Assembly (NCBI GenBank): GCA_035649235.1 | Contig: DASRJX010000233.1 | Coordinates: 1 to 14,035 of the forward strand | Length of the DNA stretch: 14,035 bases | Direction of reading: 5' to 3' | Origin: DASRJX01 sp035649235 | Lineage (GTDB): Bacteria; Acidobacteriota; Polarisedimenticolia; Gp22-AA2 | Shown: piece by piece, positions 1-6,096 of the stretch | Position numbering within the stretch: the stretch's first letter is position 1 | Layout of the letters: every line of letters begins with the position of its first letter | Translations under genes and position numbers: made by a program | The notes under the pieces: model-generated | What the model was told of the DNA's origin: nothing | Seen by the model: only the letters and a program-made list of their open reading frames with translations | The model's database searches: none

Positions 1-1
1 C

Positions 2-982
2 GCGCTGCACCTGGCGCTCAAGGTGCTCGGGGTGAAGCCTGGCGACGAGGTGGTCACGTCGCCCTACACCTTCGCGGCGACGGGCGAGGCGATCCTCTAC
101 CTGGGCGCGCGGCCCGTCTTCGCGGACATCGACCCATCAACCCTCAACCTGGATCCGGCCCGGGCCGCCCGGGCGATGACGCGGCGGACGGCAGCCCTGA
201 TGCCCGTGCACATCGCCGGGCTCCCGTGCGACATGGACGCTCTCGCGGCGATCGCCCGGCGGCGCGGCGTCCCGATCGTCGAGGACGCGGCGCACGCCCT
301 CGGCGCCTCCGTGCGGGGGCGGCCGATCGGCTCCCTGTCCGAGATGACCTGCTTCAGCTTTTACGCCACCAAGAATCTCGCGACCGGCGAGGGAGGGATG
401 GTCACGCTTCGCGATCGGCGGGCCGCCGAGACGGTGCGCCGGCTGAGCCTGCACGGCCTGTCGCGGGACGCCTGGAAGCGCTACACACGGTCGGGCTCCT
501 GGCGGTACGACGTGGTCGCCCTCGGGTACAAGTACAACCTGACCGACCTCGCCGCCGGCATCGGACTTGCCCAGCTGTCCAAATTCAGGACGATGCAGGC
601 GCGGCGCCGGAGGCTGGCGCGCCGCTATTCGCGCCTCCTGCGGGGACAGGATGCCTTCGATCTGCCGATCGAGGAGCGCGGGAGCACGCATGCCTGGCAC
701 CTCTACATCCTGCGCCTGCGACCGGGCGTGCTGCGCGTCGATCGCGATCGCCTGATGACGCTCCTGGCGCAGCGCGGCATCGGCGCCAGCGTGCACTTCC
801 TGCCGCTGCACCTGCACTCGTTCTACCGGCGCACGTTCGGCTACGCGCCAGGGGCCTTCCCGATCACAGAGCGTGAATCGGCCCGCGCCCTTTCCCTGCC
901 GCTGTATCCGGGGCTGAGCGTGGAGGCCCAGGATCGCGTCGTCGGGACGCTCCTGGACCTCGCCGGCCGCCACAGGAGATGA
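2..982 (+). CDS. DegT/DnrJ/EryC1/StrS family PLP-dependent sugar aminotransferase (5' partial)
   Basis: This is the C-terminal bulk (about 326 residues) of a fold-type I aminotransferase that transfers an amino group, usually from glutamate, to a keto-sugar nucleotide. The frame is open to the window edge and reads ALHLALKVLGVKPGDEV before the first internal ATG at 23, so the true start lies upstream. Visible family motifs are SPYTFAAT near the start, the cofactor-contacting VEDAAHALGA (Asp binds the pyridine nitrogen of PLP), and SFYATKNLATGEGG, whose Lys (codon 371-373) should form the Schiff base. The C-terminal small domain has the usual HAWHLYILRL segment and GIGASVHFLPLH. The stop overlaps the next gene by 4 nt (ATGA), so the two are probably translationally coupled. 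The natural substrate would be a 4-keto-6-deoxy sugar such as the product of the dehydratase at 2880-4784. Family assignment is secure; the exact sugar is inferred. Confidence 0.95.
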   Translation, partial: ALHLALKVLGVKPGDEVVTSPYTFAATGEAILYLGARPVFADIDPSTLNLDPARAARAMTRRTAALMPVHIAGLPCDMDALAAIARRRGVPIVEDAAHALGASVRGRPIGSLSEMTCFSFYATKNLATGEGGMVTLRDRRAAETVRRLSLHGLSRDAWKRYTRSGSWRYDVVALGYKYNLTDLAAGIGLAQLSKFRTMQARRRRLARRYSRLLRGQDAFDLPIEERGSTHAWHLYILRLRPGVLRVDRDRLMTLLAQRGIGASVHFLPLHLHSFYRRTFGYAPGAFPITERESARALSLPLYPGLSVEAQDRVVGTLLDLAGRHRR

Positions 983-1620
983 GCGCCAGAGCCGGCGGCA
1001 GGGCCTGGTGCAGGGGACGAGTCAAGCGGGCTTTCGACCTCACGGCCTCCTCCGTCGCCCTCCTTCTCCTGGCGCCGCTCGCCCTTCTGATCGCCCTCCT
1101 CCTCAGGGTGACGTCCGGGCCGCCCGTCCTGTTCCGGCAGGAGCGCGTGGGGCTGGATGGGCGGTCGTTCCGCATCCTGAAGTTCCGCACGATGCGCCAG
1201 GATGTCGCGGGCCCCGCGGTCACGGCCTTGGGCGACGGGCGGATCACCGCGATGGGCCGCATGCTGCGCGCCTGCAAGCTCGATGAGGTGCCGCAGCTCC
1301 TCAATGTCGTGCGAGGGGACATGTCGGTGGTCGGCCCGCGCCCCGAGCTGCCGCGCTACGTGGCCCTCTACAGCCCCGCCCAACGCAGGGTCCTCGACGT
1401 CCGGCCGGGCCTGACCGACGATGCCACGGTCGCGTTCCGCGACGAGGAGCGCCTCCTGGGCGCGATTCCGCCCGACGCGCGCGAGCGCTACTACGTCGAG
1501 CAGATCCTCCCGCGCAAGCTCGATCTCAACCTGGCGTACATCGAGCGGGCCGGGTTTCTGCGGGACCTCGCGATCATCCTCCAGACGGCCCGCGCGATCG
1601 TCGTTCGGAGCCGCATGTGA
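979..1620 (+). CDS. Short-form phosphoglycosyl transferase (PglC/WcaJ-type bacterial sugar transferase)
   Basis: This 213-residue monotopic membrane enzyme should transfer a sugar 1-phosphate from a UDP-sugar to undecaprenyl phosphate, the first step of repeat-unit assembly at the inner face of the cytoplasmic membrane. Residues 14-45 hold KRAFDLT followed by one long hydrophobic segment that would form the re-entrant helix. Then come FRQERVGLDG, ILKFRTM, the catalytic Asp-Glu pair D102-E103 in KLDEVPQLLNV, and GDMSVVGPRPE. It lacks the extra four-helix N-terminal domain of full-length WcaJ, so it matches the PglC size class. The C-terminal part has RPGLTDDATVAFRDEE and then ILPRKLDLNLAY in place of the commoner GWAQVNGR motif. 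That puts it in the other common subfamily. ATG overlaps the aminotransferase stop by 4 nt, and its own stop overlaps the next GTG start by 4 nt. Family call is firm; donor sugar unknown. Confidence 0.95.
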   Translation: MSARAGGRAWCRGRVKRAFDLTASSVALLLLAPLALLIALLLRVTSGPPVLFRQERVGLDGRSFRILKFRTMRQDVAGPAVTALGDGRITAMGRMLRACKLDEVPQLLNVVRGDMSVVGPRPELPRYVALYSPAQRRVLDVRPGLTDDATVAFRDEERLLGAIPPDARERYYVEQILPRKLDLNLAYIERAGFLRDLAIILQTARAIVVRSRM

Positions 1621-2750
1621 CCGTGGTTTTCCTGGGCGCGGCGCTCCTCCTTGTCCACGCCTACGTGATCTATCCGCTGTCGCTGCTCGCCCTCCGGCCG
1701 TTCCTGGGGCGGCGGTCGCGGCACCGGACGGGCGACGAGCTGCCCACCGTCACGCTGCTCATCTCCGCCTACAACGAGGAGCGCGTGATCCGGGACAAGA
1801 TCGAGAACACGCTGGCCCTCGACTATCCGCGCGCCGGTCTGCGCGTCGTCGTGGTCTCCGACGGCTCCACCGACGCGACCGAGGCGATCGCGAAGCAGTT
1901 CGCGGACCAGGGCGTGGAGCTGCGGGCCTTCTCCGGACGCCGGGGCAAGGTGGCCTGCCTGAACGAGGTGGTTCCCGGGGTCTCGAGCGACCTCGTGGTC
2001 ATGTCGGACGCCAACTCCATGTATCGCCCCGACAGCCTGCGGCACCTCGTCCGTCACTTCGCCGATCCCCGGGTCGGCTGCGTCTGCGGGGAGCTCCTGT
2101 ACGAGAATCCGCGCCGGCTCGCCTCCGGAGAGGGAGAGCGCCTCTACTGGGGGTACGAGCGCGCCGTCAAGCGGCTCGAGAGCGCTCTCGGGTCGCTGCT
2201 CGGCGCCAACGGGGCCATCTACGCCTTCCGGGCCCCGCTGTTCCGTCCGGTCGATCCGCTGATGTTCTGCGACGACGTGATCCCGATCCGCATCCGCCTC
2301 GCGGGGCTGCCGACCCTTTACGAGCCGCGGGCCCGCTGCATCGAAGAGGCGGTCCCGGTGGGCGCCGAGGCGCGGCGACGGCGCCGCCACGCGTCGTTCG
2401 GACTGCGGTCGATGTTGAGGATGAGCCGCGAGGCTCTGTCGCAGGGGCAGCTCCTGGTGCTGTACCAGTGCGTGTCGCACCGGATGCTGCGCTGGCTCGG
2501 GGGTCCCTGCCTGATCGCCCTCCTCCTCTCCACCCCCTTTCTCGCCCCCTCCTGGAGGACGCTCGCCCTGGCCACCCAGGGCTTGTTTTACGGTGTGGCC
2601 CTTCTCGGGTTCCTCCTGGACCGGATCGGATGGCGCGTGAACATGGCGTATCTTCCTTATTACTTCCTGGTAATTACCTGGGCCGGTCTGGGGGGGCTCC
2701 TGGCCTTCTTTTCAGGCAGCGATCGCCCGCACTGGGAACCGCGGAAATAG
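1617..2750 (+). CDS. Membrane-anchored family 2 glycosyltransferase
   Basis: This 377-residue GT-A fold enzyme should add a sugar to the growing lipid-linked oligosaccharide, or polymerise one, on the cytoplasmic side. It opens with a hydrophobic N-terminal segment (about residues 3-25), followed by TVTLLISAYNEE (residues 45-55) and VVSDGSTD with D82. The metal-site motif is SDANS (D131, DxN rather than DxD), then LGANGAIYAFR and an acidic CDDVIP (D219-D220) near the catalytic-base position. A HRMLRWL motif (R292-W293) recalls the Q-x-x-R-W element of processive GT2 enzymes. Three more hydrophobic helices fill about residues 298-368, and the protein ends in HWEPRK, usual for this subfamily. 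The start is GTG overlapping the previous TGA (GTGA), giving a family-typical N terminus. It is the last gene before the promoter gap. Linkage and donor cannot be read from sequence. Confidence 0.92.
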   Translation: MTVVFLGAALLLVHAYVIYPLSLLALRPFLGRRSRHRTGDELPTVTLLISAYNEERVIRDKIENTLALDYPRAGLRVVVVSDGSTDATEAIAKQFADQGVELRAFSGRRGKVACLNEVVPGVSSDLVVMSDANSMYRPDSLRHLVRHFADPRVGCVCGELLYENPRRLASGEGERLYWGYERAVKRLESALGSLLGANGAIYAFRAPLFRPVDPLMFCDDVIPIRIRLAGLPTLYEPRARCIEEAVPVGAEARRRRRHASFGLRSMLRMSREALSQGQLLVLYQCVSHRMLRWLGGPCLIALLLSTPFLAPSWRTLALATQGLFYGVALLGFLLDRIGWRVNMAYLPYYFLVITWAGLGGLLAFFSGSDRPHWEPRK

Positions 2751-2780
2751 CTTGCAGCGCAAGGGTTTCCCTTGACAAGG
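2751..2780. repeat. Cluster of alternating CTTG/CAAG inverted repeats (candidate operator)
   Basis: Directly after the GT2 stop there are three overlapping perfect palindromes: CTTGC-AGC-GCAAG (2751-2763), CAAGGG-TTT-CCCTTG (2760-2774) and CCTTG-A-CAAGG (2770-2780). They share arms, so four half-sites alternate in direction, and the last two cover the -35 hexamer at 2772-2777. No T-run follows, which argues against an intrinsic terminator. The placement suits binding of a regulator that occludes RNA polymerase, but no regulator is identified in the window. Confidence 0.55.
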
Positions 2781-2800
2781 TGGGGGGCTGACGGTATAAA
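2772..2800 (+). promoter_or_regulatory. Near-consensus sigma70 promoter for the dehydratase-export operon
   Basis: TTGACA at 2772-2777 (6 of 6 to consensus) and TATAAA at 2795-2800 (5 of 6) are separated by exactly 17 bp, in the only sizeable non-coding gap of the window and in the sense of the downstream genes. The start of transcription would fall near A2806/A2807, leaving a leader of about 73 nt before CTG 2880. This would make the genes from 2880 onward a transcription unit separable from the aminotransferase-PGT-GT trio. Confidence 0.75.
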
Positions 2801-2830
2801 ACTCGAACACCAAGTGCGGGTCGCTCGAGT
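2801..2830. repeat. 6-bp inverted repeat spanning the predicted transcription start
   Basis: ACTCGA at 2801-2806 is the exact reverse complement of TCGAGT at 2825-2830, with 18 bp between. It brackets the predicted +1 region, so it could be a spaced operator. The left arm would be mostly untranscribed, so an RNA hairpin is less likely. Chance occurrence is possible. Confidence 0.25.
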
Positions 2831-2831
2831 C

Positions 2832-2858
2832 ATGGTGCGCACGCACGGATTGGTGTGA
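2832..2858 (+). other. Possible 8-codon leader ORF (uORF)
   Basis: Within the predicted leader there is an ATG at 2832 followed by seven sense codons (Met-Val-Arg-Thr-His-Gly-Leu-Val) and TGA at 2856-2858. It has no clear Shine-Dalgarno sequence. It is in the same frame as the dehydratase, so the TGA is also the last in-frame stop before that gene. It may be a regulatory leader peptide or mere chance. Confidence 0.2.
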
Positions 2859-2876
2859 CTCTCGTCACGGAGGGAG
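2855..2876 (+). promoter_or_regulatory. Leader hairpin and Shine-Dalgarno for the CTG start
   Basis: GTGAC (2855-2859) and GTCAC (2864-2868) form a perfect 5-bp stem with a 4-nt TCTC loop. It is followed at once by GGAGGGAG (2869-2876), a strong Shine-Dalgarno sequence about 5 nt upstream of CTG 2880. The next in-frame candidate, GTG 2910, has no comparable ribosome-binding site, so this site decides the start of the dehydratase gene. The hairpin abuts the site and could influence access to it. Confidence 0.5.
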
Positions 2877-2879
2877 CCC

Positions 2880-4784
2880 CTGATCCGTTCTACCAGGCGC
2901 GGACTTCTTGTGGCCGGGGACTGCCTGGCCGTCGTCGCGGCCAACCTCATGGCCGTCGCCCTGCGATTCGACTTCGACATGTCGCAGGTCTGGGTCCGCG
3001 ACTACAGGATCCAGGAGCTGATCGTCCTCGATCTGATCATCACCCCGATCACGTTCTACCTGAGCGGGCTCTATCAGGGCTACTGGAAGTACGCCGGGCT
3101 CGATGACCTGGTGCGGCTGGTCCGATCCGTGGTCTATCGCACGGTCGCCATCGTCGTGCTCATCTATGCCCTGGATTTCGACAACCTGTCGCGCGCGGTC
3201 CTCATCATCGCCACGGTCCTCCTGCTCGCTCTGTGCGGGGCGTTCCGGCTGGCGCCGCGGTTCCAGCTCGAGCTGCAGTCCTCCCGCGGCCGCAGCTCCG
3301 GCCGTCCGACGCTGATCATCGGGGCGGGAGACACCGGGGAGTCGCTGCTGCGGGAGCTGCGGAAGAACCCCACCTCCGAGTTCAACCCGGTCGGGCTCAT
3401 CGACGACGACCCGGAGAAATGGGGGGTGAAGATCCACGGGGTGACGGTCATCGGCGACCGCTCGGTGCTGCGCCAGAAGATCGAGACGCTCGGCACGCGG
3501 GACGTGATCATCGCCATCCCCGGCGCCTCGCGGGACGACATGCGGGAGATCTTCGAGGTCTGCCGGGAATCCGGGGCGCGGTTCCGGACGGTGCCCACGC
3601 GGGGCGAGCTGGAGCGCGGCGCCGCACGGGTGGGACAGATCCGGCTCGTGGACCTGGAGGACCTCCTCGGGCGAGACGTCGTCCGGCTCGACGTGCAGTC
3701 GCTCCGACAGGGTCTCGGCGGTCGGCGCATCCTGGTCACCGGCGCCGCCGGATCGATCGGCCGGGAGCTGGCGCGCCAGATCGCCGGCTTCGAGCCGGAG
3801 GAGCTGGTGCTCCTGGATCGGAACGAGAGCGGCCTGTTCCACCTCGACGCGGAGCTGCGCGACGCGCATCCGCTCGCGTCGATCCGGATCGCGGTGGGGG
3901 ACGTGCAGGACGTCCAGCGGCTGGACGCCATGCTCGCCACCTGGCGTCCGCACATCGTCTTCCACGCGGCCGCGTACAAGCACGTGCCGATGATGGAGCG
4001 CAACCCGCTGGAGGCGATCAAGAACAACGTGGCGGCCACCCGCAGCCTCGCGGAGGCGGCCGCCCGCCAGCGCGTGGAGCGCTTCATCTACGTCTCCACG
4101 GACAAGGCGGTCCGGCCGACCAGCGTGATGGGGGCGACCAAGCGCCTCGGGGAGCATCTTGTCAAGAGCCTGCCCGAGAGCGGGACACGCTTCATGGCTG
4201 TGCGCTTCGGGAACGTCCTCGGCAGCGACGGCTCGGTCGTCCCCACGTTCCGGAGACAGATCGCCGCCGGCGGTCCCGTGACCGTCACGCATCCGGAAGC
4301 GACGCGCTATTTCATGACCATCCCCGAGGCGGTCCACCTCGTCCTCACCGCGGGCGTCATGGGCGACGGGGGCGAGATCTTCCTGTTGCGGATGGGGGAG
4401 CCGGTCCGCATCCTCGATCTGGCGCGCAACCTCATCGAGTTGTCCGGGTTGCGGCCCGAGGTCGATATCAAGATCGTCTTCACAGGGCTCAGGGACGGAG
4501 AGAAGCTGCACGAGGATCTCCAGAACGAGGCCGAGAGGGCCCTGCCCACCTCGAACGAGAAAATCATGATCCTCAGCGGCGTCGAGCACCTGGGAGAGTC
4601 CGCGTGGCTGGAGCTCGACCGGCTCGAGCGGGCCGCGCGCGACGGCGAGACCGACACAGCGCTGGCGTCCCTCCGGCTGCTGGTGCCCGACTACAGACCC
4701 CTCGCACCCGCGCCCCGCCACGAGGGCGCGGCGGCGAAGATCGTCATGCTCGATTCCAAGCGGCGGGCGGACCTCCAGGGATAG
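2880..4784 (+). CDS. Membrane-bound nucleotide-sugar 4,6-dehydratase (FlaA1/WbpM/PglF/CapD-like)
   Basis: This protein of about 634 residues should dehydrate a UDP-HexNAc, probably UDP-GlcNAc, to a 4-keto-6-deoxy sugar for amino- or deoxy-sugar synthesis. Four hydrophobic helices occupy roughly residues 9-125. A first Rossmann region follows with GAGDTG (148-153), then the catalytic SDR-type domain with TGAAGSIG (287-294). The catalytic set is S406 in STDKAV, M417 and K421 in VMGATK. Met replaces the usual SDR tyrosine, the known SMK arrangement of the WbpM/PglF class. AAYKHVPMMERNP and RFGNVLGSDGSVVP are further hallmarks. The CTG start at 2880 is chosen because it has a strong Shine-Dalgarno sequence and restores the family N terminus (RRGLLVAGD). 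Starting at GTG 2910 would cut into the first helix. The TGA at 2856 blocks further extension. The product could feed the aminotransferase at 2-982. Enzyme class is firm; exact substrate is inferred. Confidence 0.93.
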   Translation: MIRSTRRGLLVAGDCLAVVAANLMAVALRFDFDMSQVWVRDYRIQELIVLDLIITPITFYLSGLYQGYWKYAGLDDLVRLVRSVVYRTVAIVVLIYALDFDNLSRAVLIIATVLLLALCGAFRLAPRFQLELQSSRGRSSGRPTLIIGAGDTGESLLRELRKNPTSEFNPVGLIDDDPEKWGVKIHGVTVIGDRSVLRQKIETLGTRDVIIAIPGASRDDMREIFEVCRESGARFRTVPTRGELERGAARVGQIRLVDLEDLLGRDVVRLDVQSLRQGLGGRRILVTGAAGSIGRELARQIAGFEPEELVLLDRNESGLFHLDAELRDAHPLASIRIAVGDVQDVQRLDAMLATWRPHIVFHAAAYKHVPMMERNPLEAIKNNVAATRSLAEAAARQRVERFIYVSTDKAVRPTSVMGATKRLGEHLVKSLPESGTRFMAVRFGNVLGSDGSVVPTFRRQIAAGGPVTVTHPEATRYFMTIPEAVHLVLTAGVMGDGGEIFLLRMGEPVRILDLARNLIELSGLRPEVDIKIVFTGLRDGEKLHEDLQNEAERALPTSNEKIMILSGVEHLGESAWLELDRLERAARDGETDTALASLRLLVPDYRPLAPAPRHEGAAAKIVMLDSKRRADLQG

Positions 4785-4788
4785 GTGA

Positions 4789-6096
4789 TTGGCTCGGCAA
4801 CCTTCCGGAGCTCCCGCGAGCGCGGCGAGGCTCCTTCACATCCTCGGTGTGAGAGCGGCCCTCCTGGCGGCGGCGCTGCTGCTCGCGGGTGGGCGCGCCC
4901 ACGCCCAGCCCATCGATACGGCGCAGGCCTTCCGCACCACGGCCGAGGGGATCAGCGCCGGGCGATTCGTGTTCTACCCGTCCATCGTCGTCGACACCAT
5001 CTACGACAACAACATCTTCTATGTGAGCGAGGACGTTCCCGGGTCGGAGCCGGTCTCGTCGGGTGAGCTGATCGCCGCCCCGAGGATCATGGCCGACCTT
5101 CCCCTCACCCGGAGCCGCGTGCGCTTCGCCTACTCGAGACAGTTCCGCGACTACTCCTCCGAGCAGTTCGTGCAGTCGGACCACACCAGTGACCTGTTCG
5201 ATCTGGAGGCCTGGGCGCGCTTCAATGCGATCTCGGTGGCGTTGCGCGAGCACTACGTTCAGGGAACGCAGGAGGTTCAGGCATTCGATCCCGGGGGTGA
5301 GGTGCGCTTCGGCCTGGTTCCGTTCACGCTCTCCGAGCCCGCCGCCGAGATCGGCTTCGTCTTCGGGGGGCGCCACCGCGTCGATCTGGCGCCCCGGCTC
5401 TCGACCCTGAACTTCGACGAGAGCGTCCAGTCCAGCTTCTACGACTACAAGCGTCGCGGCCTGGCCGGACGCTACTCCTACCAGCTCGACCCGGCGACCC
5501 TGGCCTACGTCGCCTACTCCGACGACCGCACGGATCAGGAGCGCGACTCCCTCCTCCTGAGCGACGTCCACGTCGACACGCGGTACTCCGGGGCGGGCCT
5601 GCAGAGGACCTTCGCGGGTGCCGTGGTGGCCGCCATCTCGGCGGGCTATGAGACCCAGAATTACGAGGGGGGCACGGGCCAGGACTTCTCGGGGCTCGTC
5701 TTCGACGTCAACTTCACCTGGACGGCGAGCGACGTGTACCGCTTCGAGCTGGGCGCGCGGCGCCAGCCTTACCAGTCCTTCTCCGTCATCAACTCCTTCT
5801 ACTTGAACCGTGAGCTTCGGCTGAGGATGACGCAGCAGCTCGGCCGGAGCGCGCTCTGGCAGGTCGGGGCGATCCTGCAGGAGAACGAGTATGTGACGGT
5901 GCGGGAGGACAGGACGCTCCGTTTCGATCTGGGGGCGGGTTTCCGCGTCAGCCGGCTGCTGCGTCTGTCCCTCGGATATAATCACGAGGTCCGGAACTCG
6001 AACATCGGGGTGAGCGTCGTGCCGGGCGAGGCGATCGAGCCGTTCAACTTCACCGTGGACCGCGTGTTCCTGCGGATTGAGGCTGGCTACCTGTGA
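4789..6096 (+). CDS. Outer-membrane beta-barrel protein (putative porin 2/BBP2-like), candidate polysaccharide export barrel
   Basis: This 435-residue protein has a signal peptide: a basic n-region, the hydrophobic stretch LLAAALLLAGG, and a likely cut after AHA near residue 39. The mature part starts with RFVFYPSIVVDTIYDNNIFY, typical of BBP2-type barrels, then alternates amphipathic strands and charged, Tyr-rich turns to the end, consistent with a 16-18 strand barrel. The last residues are RIEAGYL, with an aromatic next to last rather than the canonical terminal Phe. TTG at 4789 is the earliest possible start because TGA lies directly before it in frame. AGGGA at 4777-4781 is a suitable ribosome-binding site, and GTG 4849 is a less likely alternative. 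It starts 4 nt after the dehydratase stop and overlaps the OPX gene by 4 nt (GTGA). Context suggests it is the outer-membrane pore partner of the OPX protein; that role is inferred. Confidence 0.85.
   Translation: MARQPSGAPASAARLLHILGVRAALLAAALLLAGGRAHAQPIDTAQAFRTTAEGISAGRFVFYPSIVVDTIYDNNIFYVSEDVPGSEPVSSGELIAAPRIMADLPLTRSRVRFAYSRQFRDYSSEQFVQSDHTSDLFDLEAWARFNAISVALREHYVQGTQEVQAFDPGGEVRFGLVPFTLSEPAAEIGFVFGGRHRVDLAPRLSTLNFDESVQSSFYDYKRRGLAGRYSYQLDPATLAYVAYSDDRTDQERDSLLLSDVHVDTRYSGAGLQRTFAGAVVAAISAGYETQNYEGGTGQDFSGLVFDVNFTWTASDVYRFELGARRQPYQSFSVINSFYLNRELRLRMTQQLGRSALWQVGAILQENEYVTVREDRTLRFDLGAGFRVSRLLRLSLGYNHEVRNSNIGVSVVPGEAIEPFNFTVDRVFLRIEAGYL

Noticed and set aside
2760..2774. CAAGGG-TTT-CCCTTG as a terminator for the GT2 gene
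   Set aside because: The stem is only 6 bp with a 3-nt loop, no T-tract follows, and it runs into the -35 box, so an operator role is more plausible.
1421..2791. 456-codon open frame on the plus strand
   Set aside because: It is an out-of-frame shadow of the PGT end and the GT2 gene, Arg/Pro/Ala-rich and without motifs.
2865..4721. Long open frame of 618 codons on the minus strand
   Set aside because: It lies entirely opposite the 4,6-dehydratase, whose motifs are unambiguous. Its translation is Arg/Asp/His/Gln/Pro-rich with no recognisable domain, as expected for the antisense of high-GC codons.
4785..5066. GTG-started 93-codon frame directly after the dehydratase stop
   Set aside because: It is out of frame with the beta-barrel gene, which has a signal peptide and a coherent barrel sequence starting at TTG 4789. 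The alternative shows no signal peptide or domain.
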